64,000 nucleotides of DNA from Cyclobacterium roseum (GCF_010119225.1 NZ_WNKF01000001.1:372001-436000), one strand, 5' to 3'. Counted from the first letter of the stretch, positions 43,901 through 53,795 are shown. Notes: generated by a model not told the origin, from the sequence alone. Made by a program: numbers and translations.

Positions 43901-45037
43901 ATGAAAATAATCTTAGTTACAATTGCAGTACTATTAAATTGGGGAGGCCATGCGCAAACCACCTCTAATAGCTCCACGGATGGGGCTGCTCAGTCACTGA
44001 AGGAGCTGTTTGATGGGAAGTTTTATATTGGGACGGCCATGAATCGCCGTCAAATTACCGGAGAAAATCAAGCGGAAGTAGCGCTGATTAAAACGCAGTT
44101 TAATTCCATCACCCCGGAAAATGTGATGAAAAGCGAACGCCTGCAGCCCCGTGGGGGGGAGTTTACCTTTGATCTGGCAGATGCTTTTGTGGCATTTGGA
44201 GAAGCGCATGACATGCACATCATCGGACATACCTTGATCTGGCATTCTCAGGCCCCTCGCTGGTTTTTTACCGATAGACAAGGCAATGATGTTTCCCCCG
44301 ACGTTTTAAAACAACGGATGGAAAGCCACATAAAAACCGTGGTGGGCAGGTACAAAGGGCGGGTTCATGGCTGGGATGTGGTCAATGAAGCCATTCTTGA
44401 CGATGGATCCTACCGGGAAAGCAAGTTTTACGAGATTCTGGGCGAGGAATTTATTCAACTGGCCTTTCAGTATGCCCATGAGGCCGATCCGGAGGCGGCA
44501 TTGTACTACAATGATTATTCCATGGCCAATGCCGGTAAAAGGGGAGGAGTGGTTAAAATGGTAAAGGCTTTACAGGAAAATGGACTAAGAATAGATGGCA
44601 TTGGCATGCAGGGGCATGTGGGGATGCATCACCCTTCCCTGGATGAGTTTGAAAAAAGCATCACCACTTTTGCAGCTCTTGGGGTACCCGTGATGGTGAC
44701 CGAACTGGATCTGAGTGTGTTGCCTTCCCCCGGGAATGCGGGAGGAGCTGAAATTTCCGATACCAGGGCCTATCAGGAAGAGTTCAACCCTTATACAAAA
44801 GGGTTGCCAGATGAGGTGAATGCCGCTTTCACCGAACGCTACCTGGATTTTTTCAAAATGTTTCTGAAACATGCCGATAAAATCAGCCGTGTAACCACCT
44901 GGGGTGCGGCAGATGCGCAGTCCTGGAAAAACAATTGGCCGGTCCGGGGTAGAACGGATTATCCACTGCTTTTTGATAGGGAGTATCAGGCGAAACCTAT
45001 CGTGCATGCATTAGTTGAACTCATGAAAAATCAGTAA
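43901..45037 (+). CDS. Secreted GH10 endo-beta-1,4-xylanase
   Basis: A 378-residue xylanase with signal peptide (IILVTIAVLLNWGGHAQ). Family 10 landmarks: FNSITPENVMKSERLQP, HDMHIIGHTLIWHSQ, WDVVNEAI with acid/base Glu163, YYNDYS, GIGMQGH and VTELDLS with nucleophile Glu268; WGAADAQSWKNNWP closes the barrel. All catalytic residues are present. It cuts internal beta-1,4 bonds of xylan. Between a carbohydrate esterase and a GH43 enzyme (4-base gap) in one operon-like run leading to SusC/SusD. ATG at 43901 chosen over one at 43874, which overlaps the esterase stop. Confidence 0.95.
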   Translation: MKIILVTIAVLLNWGGHAQTTSNSSTDGAAQSLKELFDGKFYIGTAMNRRQITGENQAEVALIKTQFNSITPENVMKSERLQPRGGEFTFDLADAFVAFGEAHDMHIIGHTLIWHSQAPRWFFTDRQGNDVSPDVLKQRMESHIKTVVGRYKGRVHGWDVVNEAILDDGSYRESKFYEILGEEFIQLAFQYAHEADPEAALYYNDYSMANAGKRGGVVKMVKALQENGLRIDGIGMQGHVGMHHPSLDEFEKSITTFAALGVPVMVTELDLSVLPSPGNAGGAEISDTRAYQEEFNPYTKGLPDEVNAAFTERYLDFFKMFLKHADKISRVTTWGAADAQSWKNNWPVRGRTDYPLLFDREYQAKPIVHALVELMKNQ

Positions 45038-45041
45038 ATCC

Positions 45042-46748
45042 ATGGAGAAAAATCCATTCCAAATTGACCGACTAATAGTACTGCCCTTAATCCTTAGTGC
45101 CGCTTTTTACTTTTCGGCCGTCCCCGTTTGGGGCCAGGAGCAAAGTGAGGAAACCTTTAGCAATCCTATTTTCCCCGGTTTTTTTCCAGACCCGGGTATT
45201 TACGCAGTGGGGGAATATTTTTATTTGGTCAATTCCACTTTTTCCTTTTTCCCCGGAGTACCTTTATTCCACAGTAAAGATTTTGTGCATTGGAGACAGC
45301 TAGGACATATCCTGGACCGACCCGAGCAGATGGATGTAGAAGGTTTGGGTATTTCCGAGGGAATATTTGCCCCCACCATCCAATACCATGATGGGGTGTT
45401 TTACATGCTGACCACCCTGGTAGGCAAAGGGGGTAATTTTGTGGTAACAGCCACCGACCCTGAGGGCCCCTGGAGCAAGCCCATCTGGTTGCCTGCTGTT
45501 CGGGGCATAGATCCTTCTTTGTTCTTTGACGATGACGGCAATTCCTATATTATATACAATGGTGACGCCCCGAATAACCGCCCGCTTTACAGTGGGCATC
45601 GAACCATCCGGATCATCGGGTTTGACCTTGGAACCCTGAAAACAGTGGGGGAAGACCGGGTACTCGTGAACGGCGGTGTGAACATAGATGAAAAACCCGT
45701 ATGGATAGAAGGTCCCCATATTTTTAAGACCAGGGGCTACTATTACCTTTGCGCAGCAGAAGGAGGGACCAGCGTCAACCACTCCCAAGTAATTTTCAGA
45801 ACCCGAGACCTCAATGAAGCCTTTATTCCATACGAGGACAATCCCATTTTGACCCAGCGGCATTTGGACCCGAACCGGCCGAATCCCATTTCGGCAACCG
45901 GGCATGCTAACCTGATAGAAACTAAAAATGGCGACTGGTGGGCGGTATTTCTCGCCACCAGACCTTATGACACCGAGGATCATTATAACATTGGAAGGGA
46001 AACTTTTTTAGCTCCGGTGAAATGGACCGACGACGACTGGCCCATCATTAATCCTGATTACGAAGAAGTGCAATACCAATACCCCAGGCCGGATTTGCCG
46101 GAACATACCTTTGAAGACCATTTTCCGCTCTCCGGAAATTTTACCATTTCCGATGATTTTGATAAGGAAAAACTGGCGGATTACTGGTTTTTCATCCGTG
46201 TGCCAACGAGCAAATGGCACGGGATCGAGGACAAAAAGCTCACCTTTCAAGTAAGGCCGGAAACGGTGTTTGGAACCTCCAATCCCAGTTTTATCGGCAG
46301 AAGGCAGCAACATAATAAAGGGCAGGCCACACTGGAAATGTCCTTTAATGCCCGGAATCCAAACGAAAAAGCCGGCTTGTTACTTTTCCAAAACGAGACC
46401 CATCACCTGTTGCTCTGCATGAGCCAAAATACAGCCGGCAAGCCAATGGTGCAAGTACTGAAAGCCAACGAAGCGAAGGAATACGAGGTCCTGGCAACGC
46501 AGGAATTGGATGGGGCGCAGGATAAGGTAACCATGAAAGTAGATTTTGACATGCCAGCGTACCGGTTTGCTATCAAGCAGAACGGAGATTGGCTGCCCTT
46601 GTATGATTTCAAAGAAGGAGAATACCTCAGTACCCGTGTAGCCGGTGGCTTCGTCGGAGTGACCATGGGACCTTATGCCAGTTCCTCGGGCAGTCCGTCC
46701 TCCAATACCGCTTCGTTTTACAATTTTACCTATACGGGAGAAGATTAG
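45042..46748 (+). CDS. Secreted GH43 beta-xylosidase/arabinofuranosidase-like enzyme
   Basis: A 568-residue protein with signal peptide (LILSAAFYFSAVPVWG). Five-blade GH43 propeller: FFPDPGIY with base Asp50, GIDPSLFFDDDGNSY with Asp157, VWIEGPHIF with acid Glu223, and HSKDFVHWRQLGH. The C-terminal third (from about 365) is a beta-sandwich (DDFDKEKLADYWFFIRVPTS) typical of two-domain GH43 xylosidases (DUF1349-like). It trims xylo-oligosaccharides after the GH10 enzyme. Four bases separate it from the xylanase, so the two are co-transcribed. Confidence 0.93.
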   Translation: MEKNPFQIDRLIVLPLILSAAFYFSAVPVWGQEQSEETFSNPIFPGFFPDPGIYAVGEYFYLVNSTFSFFPGVPLFHSKDFVHWRQLGHILDRPEQMDVEGLGISEGIFAPTIQYHDGVFYMLTTLVGKGGNFVVTATDPEGPWSKPIWLPAVRGIDPSLFFDDDGNSYIIYNGDAPNNRPLYSGHRTIRIIGFDLGTLKTVGEDRVLVNGGVNIDEKPVWIEGPHIFKTRGYYYLCAAEGGTSVNHSQVIFRTRDLNEAFIPYEDNPILTQRHLDPNRPNPISATGHANLIETKNGDWWAVFLATRPYDTEDHYNIGRETFLAPVKWTDDDWPIINPDYEEVQYQYPRPDLPEHTFEDHFPLSGNFTISDDFDKEKLADYWFFIRVPTSKWHGIEDKKLTFQVRPETVFGTSNPSFIGRRQQHNKGQATLEMSFNARNPNEKAGLLLFQNETHHLLLCMSQNTAGKPMVQVLKANEAKEYEVLATQELDGAQDKVTMKVDFDMPAYRFAIKQNGDWLPLYDFKEGEYLSTRVAGGFVGVTMGPYASSSGSPSSNTASFYNFTYTGED

Positions 46749-47082
46749 GCAAATGGAATTTAAGTCTTAAAATGCTTCTATTTGTAAACAAGACACACAA
46801 AATTGGTTATTCATGTAAACAATTTAAATCGAATTAAGTAAACTAAACAAAAAATGAGAGAAATGAGGGTGAAATAGCAAGGAAAGCATGTTAAATAATA
46901 AAATATCAGTTATTTTGTATAGGTGGCAATAGTAAAAATCTTTCATCGTTCTTCCAACCATTTTTTCATTAAAATTTCCTCAAATTTCGAAATACTTCTT
47001 TTAGAATACACTCTGAAACCTGATCAATATTTCTCCTCTCTATTTATCTAATTAATTAGTTTAGGTGGGTAAGTTTTCCACC
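46749..47082. other. Intergenic region upstream of the SusC promoter
   Basis: About 330 AT-rich bases between the GH43 and SusC genes. No gene, RNA or strong hairpin is seen. Confidence 0.5.
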
Positions 47083-47114
47083 TTGAGGGCACCTGGATTA
47101 AAATGTTACCTTTG
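47083..47114 (+). promoter_or_regulatory. Bacteroidota-type promoter for susC/susD
   Basis: TTG at 47083-47085, then 21 bases, then TACCTTTG (47107-47114), a perfect TAnnTTTG -7 box. The SusC start codon is 50 bases further down. Box and spacing both fit the consensus for the primary sigma factor of this phylum. Confidence 0.7.
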
Positions 47115-47164
47115 TCCCCCTCAATCAAAAAATCTATTAATTATAAAAAACAACTACTAATTTT

Positions 47165-50100
47165 ATGAGTAAAAACCTAAACAAATTGACGAAGGTCTTT
47201 TGTACGATGGTCCTTTTTTCACTGCCTTTTTTTGCCCATGCCCAGACAACGGTTTCAGGGGTAGTTACTGACAAAACAGGGTTTGGAATACCAGGAGTGA
47301 CGGTACTATTAAAAGGGACATCAGAAGGGACCGTTACAGATTTTGATGGAAAGTATAAAATTGAGATAGACGAATCTGATGCCGTTCTTGTTTTTAGTTC
47401 AATTGGATTTGATTCGCAGGAAATAGATGTAGGGACCAAAGATCAAATTGACGTAGTATTAAAGGAGGATGTTACCGGGCTAACCGAAATTGTGGTAACG
47501 GCTTTGGGAGTAGAAAGAGAGGAAAAAGCACTTGGATATTCCGTTCAACGATTAGATGGTGAGGATTTAGCCACTGTAAAAGCGATCAATCCAATAAATG
47601 GACTTTCCGGTAAGCTATCTGGCGTATACATAACGGGAAGCGGAAACGGTCCTACTGCTTCTGCGAACATTACTATACGGGGAGCAGCTTCTTTATTGGG
47701 AAATAACCAGCCATTGTTTGTTGTGAATGGGATGCCGATCACAAACGATCTTTACAGCTTTGACGATGGGTTAAATGGCTCCACAACCATTGATTTTGGG
47801 AATGCGTCACAAATAGTAAATTCCGACGACATCGCTTCCATTAATGTTCTGAAGGGCCCTGCCGCTTCCGCGCTCTATGGAAGTAGGGCAGCAAATGGAG
47901 TAATTCTTATTGAGACCAAAACCGGGCAGGGGTCCGATACGCCAATGGGTGTTGAAATTAACTCAAGCACTACGTTTGAAAACATCCTAAGATTACCTGA
48001 TTTTCAAAATGAATATGGGTTTGGTGCGGACGGTAAATATAGCTACGTCGATGGTTCGAACTACATTGGTCCCAATGAATCGTATGAAGCATACGGTGAA
48101 AATTGGGGCCCAAGAATGAACGGACAGCTTATTAAGCAGTTTAATTCAAATGGTGAACCCGTTCCCTTTACACCGGCACCCGATAATATTCGCAACTTTT
48201 TTAGAACAGGAATCACCTCCATTAATAATATTGCGCTAAATAACTCAGATGAAAACGGCGATTCACGGTTTTCATATACCAACCTGGGAAACAAAGGCAT
48301 TGCGCCCAATACCAACTTGAATAGAAATACACTTCAAGCGAGCATTGGCAGGAGATTACTGGACGATCGCTTAAAAATAAGGGTGAATTCCATGTATGTA
48401 GCATCAAATTCTGATAATGTGCCCAATGCTGGCTATGATGAATCATCTTCCATCATGTACGGTTGGTTATGGTATCCGCGGCAGGTGGAGATCAATGATC
48501 TGAAAAATTACTGGGAAGTTCCAGGCGTACAACAGCGCTATGTGGAGGATCTTTGGGTAAATAACCCTTGGTTAGTTGCGAAGGAAAATACCAATTCATT
48601 TAAAAGCAATCGCTTCATCACCAACCTGAGAGCAGAGTACGATTTTTCAAAAAACTTTTCAGCACGGTTCCGATATGGAGCGGATGTATTGGATGAAGAA
48701 AGACAATATCGTAGGGCACCGTCAACTAAAGGTGTTTTAAGAGGAAGTTACCGGGAAGATGAAGTTTCTTTTAGCGAGACCAACGCTGAGTTATTATTCA
48801 CCTACAACACGGATCGCGACAATTTATCAAATTTTGACCTGGATGTAAGTGTTGGGGGCAATATTATGAAACAAAATGCAAATTTTCTGGTAGCCAACAA
48901 TCCTGAACTAGCCGAATTTGGTGACACGGAGAGCATTTACACCTTAGCAAATGCTCGATCAGGTGTTTTAGTAGAATCTCAGAAGACTGAAACTGGTATT
49001 AATAGTTTGTTTGGAACAACAACCTTGTCCTATTTAAACAGCCTGTTTCTAGAAGCCTCTTTCCGTAACGATTGGAATAGCACGCTGGTAAATCCGATGG
49101 AAGGTCTTGAGGGCTCTAATTTCAGCTTTGGATATCCATCTGTAGCTGTAAGTGCCGTCCTTTCCGATTTACTCGACATCTCCCGGCAATTTGCATTTTT
49201 GCAGTTAAAAGGATCTTTTGCTGAGGTCGGGAATGGTGCGCCTCCTTACTCTTTTGGAAATACCTTTGCTCCCCAACCGGCTTTTGGTTCACAAACGGCG
49301 TACACAACCAATTCTATTTTCTTTGATCCGGATCTTAAGCCAGAGCGCACACAGGCATGGGAAACCGGGATAGATGCACGATTCTTTGAAGGTAGACTTA
49401 GAGTAGACCTGACCTATTACGAAATGTTAAGCTTTGATCAGATTATAGATTTGCCAGTTGCCAAGACCAGTGGTTTTGAATTTTATAGGACCAATGGAGG
49501 AGAAATCAGCAATAGAGGATTAGAGTTAACTGTGGCGGGTAGAGTGATTGATAATGAGGATCTTAAATGGGATGTGATGTTGAATGCCGGAAGAAATAGA
49601 TCCGTCATTGAATCGCTACCCGATATCATAAATAGTGGACGGTACTCTATTATAGCCGACCTATTCCCAGGCGACGAAGGGGGTTCTGACCTTGAGTTTG
49701 TAGCCGAAGAAGGCAAATTGCTGGGGCAGCTATACGGACTTGGCTTTGAACGGGGGCCCGATGGCCGTATCATCCATCAGGATGGTATTCCTATGATGAC
49801 TGATGAAAAAGTATCTGCAGGCTCCTTCCAGCCCGATTGGAGAATTGGTATTAACAATAGTTTTACGTACAGAAACCTTACGTTGAACGTTCTTTTCGAT
49901 GGACAAATAGGGGGTAAAATATACTCCCGCTCCCATGCACTATATGGTACCAGTGGGGCCATTACCAATAATGACGATCCTAACCTGCCGCTGTCCACAA
50001 TGGAAGGACGAAGAGTCCATTCAGTAGCTTACGACAGTGATGGCAATCCGGTCTACACGCTGGAAAATGCTGGCGGTGTTGTGGGGCCAGGTTGGAACTG

Positions 50101-50521
50101 GACAGACGGTAACGGAGACGGAGCTTTCGTCAATGAAGATGGGTCCTTTCAAACAGAAGAACTCGCTGAAAATGATGTGGTTGTACCTTCGGGAGGAGCG
50201 CAGTACACAGGTTATTTCTACCAATACTATGGTAATGGTTTTAACAGAGATAATATCGAAGCGGCCACCTATGATGCCACCTATGTGAAATTGAGGGAAC
50301 TGAGTATCAGTTATGCAATTCCAACATCACTAACAAATCAAATAGGAATTCCCAGAGCGAGTGTCTCCTTTATAGGCAGAAATCTCTTGTTATTTACCGA
50401 TGTTCCAAGCATTGATCCGGAAACGTTCTCCATTCGAAATGGAATGTTCGTGAATGGGTTTGAGAGCACGCAGCTGCCATCCACCAGAAGCTATGGTTTT
50501 AGCATAAATCTCGACTTTTAA
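47165..50521 (+). CDS. SusC/RagA-type TonB-dependent outer-membrane transporter
   Basis: An 1118-residue transporter with signal peptide (SLPFFAHAQ). CarboxypepD-like domain at about 28-110 (TVSGVVTDKTGFGIPGVTVL), then TEIVVTALGVEREEKALGYSV, plug with GSRAANGVILIETKTG, and a 22-strand barrel ending FSINLDF with a terminal Phe. It imports oligosaccharides bound by the SusD partner encoded 38 bases later. With esterase, GH10 and GH43 genes upstream the likely cargo is xylan oligosaccharides. It has its own promoter (47083-47114), so it may be expressed apart from the enzymes. Confidence 0.95.
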   Translation: MSKNLNKLTKVFCTMVLFSLPFFAHAQTTVSGVVTDKTGFGIPGVTVLLKGTSEGTVTDFDGKYKIEIDESDAVLVFSSIGFDSQEIDVGTKDQIDVVLKEDVTGLTEIVVTALGVEREEKALGYSVQRLDGEDLATVKAINPINGLSGKLSGVYITGSGNGPTASANITIRGAASLLGNNQPLFVVNGMPITNDLYSFDDGLNGSTTIDFGNASQIVNSDDIASINVLKGPAASALYGSRAANGVILIETKTGQGSDTPMGVEINSSTTFENILRLPDFQNEYGFGADGKYSYVDGSNYIGPNESYEAYGENWGPRMNGQLIKQFNSNGEPVPFTPAPDNIRNFFRTGITSINNIALNNSDENGDSRFSYTNLGNKGIAPNTNLNRNTLQASIGRRLLDDRLKIRVNSMYVASNSDNVPNAGYDESSSIMYGWLWYPRQVEINDLKNYWEVPGVQQRYVEDLWVNNPWLVAKENTNSFKSNRFITNLRAEYDFSKNFSARFRYGADVLDEERQYRRAPSTKGVLRGSYREDEVSFSETNAELLFTYNTDRDNLSNFDLDVSVGGNIMKQNANFLVANNPELAEFGDTESIYTLANARSGVLVESQKTETGINSLFGTTTLSYLNSLFLEASFRNDWNSTLVNPMEGLEGSNFSFGYPSVAVSAVLSDLLDISRQFAFLQLKGSFAEVGNGAPPYSFGNTFAPQPAFGSQTAYTTNSIFFDPDLKPERTQAWETGIDARFFEGRLRVDLTYYEMLSFDQIIDLPVAKTSGFEFYRTNGGEISNRGLELTVAGRVIDNEDLKWDVMLNAGRNRSVIESLPDIINSGRYSIIADLFPGDEGGSDLEFVAEEGKLLGQLYGLGFERGPDGRIIHQDGIPMMTDEKVSAGSFQPDWRIGINNSFTYRNLTLNVLFDGQIGGKIYSRSHALYGTSGAITNNDDPNLPLSTMEGRRVHSVAYDSDGNPVYTLENAGGVVGPGWNWTDGNGDGAFVNEDGSFQTEELAENDVVVPSGGAQYTGYFYQYYGNGFNRDNIEAATYDATYVKLRELSISYAIPTSLTNQIGIPRASVSFIGRNLLLFTDVPSIDPETFSIRNGMFVNGFESTQLPSTRSYGFSINLDF

Positions 50522-50559
50522 AAAGCTGGCCAGCAATTAGAACATAAAAAGAAAAAAGC

Positions 50560-52038
50560 ATGAAATTGAAATATATAATCCTTGCCTTCTCACTACTGAC
50601 ACTGTCTGTTTCCTGTGAGAAGTTTGAAGAAATGAACGAAAATCCCAACGAACCTGCAGAGGTGTCAACAAACGTACTGTTGCCATCAGCCATCCGGCAG
50701 AGCGTGAATACGCATGTAACCGAATCCTTTCTATTAGGGAACAACATCGCACAGCTGACCGCGAAGACGCTTCGTACGGAAGTTGATGATTATCGATGGA
50801 ATGCGTTCCCAACCGTTTGGGAAGGTTTTTACAAAAGCCTTACGGATATCGTGGTGATCGAACGAAAAGCCGTCGAAGATGGGAACGAGGTGTTGGAAGG
50901 AGCGATAATTGTGTTAAAGTCCTGGATATTTTCAAACCTAACAAATTCTTATGGTGATATACCCTATACCAGTGCCATCAATGGTTTTGATTCTGAATTT
51001 ACTCCGGAATACGATCTGCAAGAGGATATTTATGCCGACCTGCTTGATGAGCTTTCAAGGGCCAATACGCTTTTAGCTTCCGGAAACGGGATGATTGGTT
51101 CAGGCGATATCTTGCTTGGGGGAGATGCCAATCACTGGATACGATTTTGCAATTCCCTACGTCTCCGACTCCTCATGACTGCCAATAATCAGATTCAGGA
51201 CGCAGGAACTCAGTTTGCACAGATTGTAGCTGAGGAGGATATAATTACTTCAAACAATGAAAATGTCATTTTGGATTATTTAACTGGTTTTCCAAACCAA
51301 TTTCCGACGCTTCCCCTGAAAACGGGTGATTTTGATGCCGTGGCGTTGAGTAGTACCTTGCTCGGGGTCATGGATGAGAATAAGGACCCCCGACTAAGCC
51401 GCTATGCGCGACCTGATAACGACGACTACAGCAATCCTACCTTTACGGGTGCTGACAACGGAGTAGGGGAATCCTGTGCTACCTCGGGGTCTCGGTTAGG
51501 AGCGCAGTTTTTTGACGATCCCAACCAAACCTCAGCTACTGAATTGGGGTTAGAAGATCCTAATGGCATGATTATAACCTATGCTGAAGTAGCGTTTCTA
51601 TTGGCAGAAGCAGCGGACAAGGGCTGGATAGACGATGCAGTAGAGCCTCATTACCAGAATGGTATCAAGGCTTCTATGGACTATTACCAGGTTAACTACC
51701 AAGCATTCGGTTGGGCGGATTTTGATGATTTCTACAATCAAGCCTCTTTAGCTTACACAAACAGGCAAGATATCTGGGAGCAAAAATGGCAGGCACTTTA
51801 CTTTAATGGATTAGAGCCTTATTTCGAGCTTAGAAGGTGGTATTTTGAATCCGAAATGAGCTTTGATGGTATTCCGTTTATGAATGCTGCCTGTGAAAAT
51901 AATAATAATAACGAGCTGCCGCTTAGGTTTTTGTATCCGGGCGAGGAACAAAGCTTGAATGAAGCGGCGTATCAAACGGCAATTGAGCGGTTAGATGGTG
52001 GTAATAACTTTAATGCCCGTATTTGGCTAGTAGAATAG
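50560..52038 (+). CDS. SusD/RagB-type glycan-binding lipoprotein
   Basis: A 492-residue surface lipoprotein (signal ILAFSLLTLSVSC, Cys19). It has the SusD-like_2 pattern: EKFEEMNENPNEPAEVSTN at the start, the helical TPR region (ALEGAII-type helices, WIFSNLTNSYGDIPYT), NSLRLRLLMT, and the C-terminal ITYAEVAFLLAEAADKG and EQKWQALYFNGLEPYFELRR. It binds the glycan at the outer membrane and caps the SusC barrel. It follows SusC by 38 bases and is closed by a terminator at 52055. Confidence 0.94.
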   Translation: MKLKYIILAFSLLTLSVSCEKFEEMNENPNEPAEVSTNVLLPSAIRQSVNTHVTESFLLGNNIAQLTAKTLRTEVDDYRWNAFPTVWEGFYKSLTDIVVIERKAVEDGNEVLEGAIIVLKSWIFSNLTNSYGDIPYTSAINGFDSEFTPEYDLQEDIYADLLDELSRANTLLASGNGMIGSGDILLGGDANHWIRFCNSLRLRLLMTANNQIQDAGTQFAQIVAEEDIITSNNENVILDYLTGFPNQFPTLPLKTGDFDAVALSSTLLGVMDENKDPRLSRYARPDNDDYSNPTFTGADNGVGESCATSGSRLGAQFFDDPNQTSATELGLEDPNGMIITYAEVAFLLAEAADKGWIDDAVEPHYQNGIKASMDYYQVNYQAFGWADFDDFYNQASLAYTNRQDIWEQKWQALYFNGLEPYFELRRWYFESEMSFDGIPFMNAACENNNNNELPLRFLYPGEEQSLNEAAYQTAIERLDGGNNFNARIWLVE

Positions 52039-52054
52039 TCGGGTTTGAAAGATT

Positions 52055-52089
52055 AAAAAAGGGAAATCAATTATTGGTTTCCCTTTTTT
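52055..52089 (+). terminator. Rho-independent terminator after susD
   Basis: AAAAAAGGGAAA (52055-52066) pairs with TTTCCCTTTTTT (52078-52089), 11-base loop, ending in a T-run, 17 bases after the SusD stop. The A-tract before it makes it usable in both directions. Confidence 0.85.
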
Positions 52090-52108
52090 GATTTTAATAG
52101 TGGTATGA

Positions 52109-52148
52109 CCACCCCCCGGCCCCCCTCCTAAAACAGGAGGGGGAGAAT
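52109..52148. repeat. C/G-rich hairpin upstream of the DUF559 gene
   Basis: CCCCCTCCT (52121-52129) pairs perfectly with AGGAGGGGG (52135-52143) around AAAAC, preceded by ACCACCCCCCGGCC. A near copy in the same orientation is at 52917-52960 and a third with the same stem but different loop at 52640-52663, so the DUF559 gene is bracketed by them. Confidence 0.8.
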
Positions 52149-52236
52149 AGTAACTCGTCCTGAGATATAATTTGATATAACAGGCTATTATTTAGTAACT
52201 TGAAGTTGTTGAGCAATAAATCCGCAATACCATAAT

Positions 52237-52617
52237 ATGGAAACAATTACGACAGTAATGGGACAGCTAAACAATAAAAAAACGCTTAAAGAAATCCGGA
52301 AAACCTTGCGCAACAGTCCTACTCCAGCCGAATCTGACCTTTGGCAACAGCTAAAAGGCCGGCAACTGAAAGGTAAAAAATTTAGGCGGCAGCACAGTTT
52401 CGGAGATTTTATCTTGGACTTTTATTGTCCGGAAGCGAGACTGGCGATCGAGCTGGACGGTGCGCCTCATTACACCGAGGAAGGGCGGTTGTCTGATAGG
52501 GAAAGGGATGCCATTCTGGAATCGTATGGAATCAAAGTGCTGCGCTTTTCGAATAGTAAGCTGGAGGAAGAACTTATGAGCGTTTTAAAGGTAATTGAAT
52601 CATACTTGGAAAATTAA
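52237..52617 (+). CDS. DUF559 endonuclease-fold protein
   Basis: A 126-residue protein of the DUF559 family (Vsr/PD-(D/E)XK fold): PAESDLWQQLKGRQLKGKKF and RRQHSFGDFILDFYCPEARL give the conserved core with catalytic-type Asp and Glu (LAIELDGAPHY), and GIKVLRFSNSKLEEELMSVL is the C-terminal end. The fold suggests a nuclease, not proven for this family. An alternative ATG at 52258 would fit the family start better. It is surrounded by C/G-rich hairpins that recur on both sides, a common situation for DUF559 genes in Bacteroidota genomes. Confidence 0.88.
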   Translation: METITTVMGQLNNKKTLKEIRKTLRNSPTPAESDLWQQLKGRQLKGKKFRRQHSFGDFILDFYCPEARLAIELDGAPHYTEEGRLSDRERDAILESYGIKVLRFSNSKLEEELMSVLKVIESYLEN

Positions 52618-52633
52618 CTTCAAGCTGATTCTG

Positions 52634-52960
52634 ACCCAACCCCCTCCTGTTTCCAGGAGGGGGAGACAGGGGGTGGTAAAAACGCAGATCAGTATACCTT
52701 ACGCTTATTTTCAAGCAAAATCGGCCAACAGGCATTGGATTTTAAAAGATGAAAAAATTAATGCTGTAAAACAATTTCAGGACGAGTCAGTCCCCAACCG
52801 CCTGTTTTCGGGAGGGGGATATACTTCTAAACTCTTTGCAGGATTATAATACTGTAAACTTATACCAGTATTTAAACATTAATTTGAAATCTTTTTTTAA
52901 AAGCGGTCACGATTTCAACCACCCCCCTGCCCCACTCCTAAAACAGAAGGGGGAGAAAGG
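52634..52960. repeat. C/G-rich hairpins downstream of the DUF559 gene
   Basis: 52640-52663 pairs CCCCCTCCT with AGGAGGGGG around GTTTCC; 52931-52953 is a degenerate copy of the upstream hairpin (CCCACTCCT, loop AAAAC, AGAAGGGGG); a weaker relative, CCGCCTGTTTTCGGGAGGGGG, lies near 52798. Between them is about 250 bases with no gene. The copies at 52109 and 52917 share both flanks (ACCACCCCCC before, GGGGGAGAA after) and orientation. Confidence 0.75.
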
Positions 52961-52976
52961 ATATTGTGAAAATTCA

Positions 52977-53528
52977 TTATTGCCCGGCTACCGGCACGGT
53001 AAACAAAATATCATCCCAGCTAAAGGCTATGGTGGCACCATTATCGGAGGAGCGGATATCTATGGTAAAGGTCTCCACGACGGAATCGATTTTTTGTACA
53101 GGGGCCTGGACTTTCACTACATCCCGTTCGTAATCCGGTTCCGCTGCACCAAAGAACACCCCGGTTTCACTGTTTAGAATCACTTCAAAGGCATCTGCTC
53201 CGGGCAGGGCATACATGCGGTAGGTTCCCGCTTCTACCGGTTGGCCGCCAAAGGTAACATCCTGGTTGAAAGTAATTTCTGTGGGGGCATTGGCTCCCAG
53301 CCGCCAATATTGTCCATAGGGCTGCAGGGCACCGGCACTTTCTTCACCAAAGATGAGCCGGTCTTTCTTGGATGGCTGGCTGTAATCGATGCTGATTTCC
53401 AGACCGCCATCGCTATAGGAAGCGGTGGCCGGAGGACTTACCGGCGTGGCGATAAATAATCCATAGACCACCCAGATAATAAAAATCAGCAAGATGACAC
53501 CGGTGCCAATAAGGATATTCTTTTTCAT
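52977..53528 (-). CDS. DUF2911 membrane-anchored protein
   Basis: A 183-residue protein with one N-terminal hydrophobic segment (GTGVILLIFIIWVVYGLFI). The DUF2911 core is clear: IDYSQPSKKDRLIFG, LQPYGQYWRLGANAPTEITF and VEAGTYRMYALPGADAFEVI. Family function is unknown; a beta-sandwich outside the inner membrane is likely. It stands alone on the minus strand, next to the hairpin cluster. Confidence 0.9.
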   Translation of the reverse strand: MKKNILIGTGVILLIFIIWVVYGLFIATPVSPPATASYSDGGLEISIDYSQPSKKDRLIFGEESAGALQPYGQYWRLGANAPTEITFNQDVTFGGQPVEAGTYRMYALPGADAFEVILNSETGVFFGAAEPDYERDVVKVQAPVQKIDSVVETFTIDIRSSDNGATIAFSWDDILFTVPVAGQ

Positions 53529-53795
53529 GGTTTTGCAATTAATACCTTTTCAAGGTACAAAAATAATCGAAAATTCAGGCTAAGATCAGCATGATCATGC
53601 ATATTTGGTCTTATCGTGGTCTTTGGTTTTTTGTGCAGGCATAAAATTGGGGACTGACTAATTCAACTGATGGGCTTACCCATCCCACCGGGTACCGGCC
53701 TTCTCCTCAGGGAGAAAGCATTTGACCAGAGTAGTGGAAGAGATTCGGTTAATTCCTCGGGTTATCCTTTTCTTCAGGGTAATGTTATGATTAAA

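Noticed and set aside
52595-53177. Open frames of 84 and 113 codons on the plus strand after DUF559
   Set aside because: They consist of translated C/G-rich repeat and sequence antisense to the DUF2911 gene.
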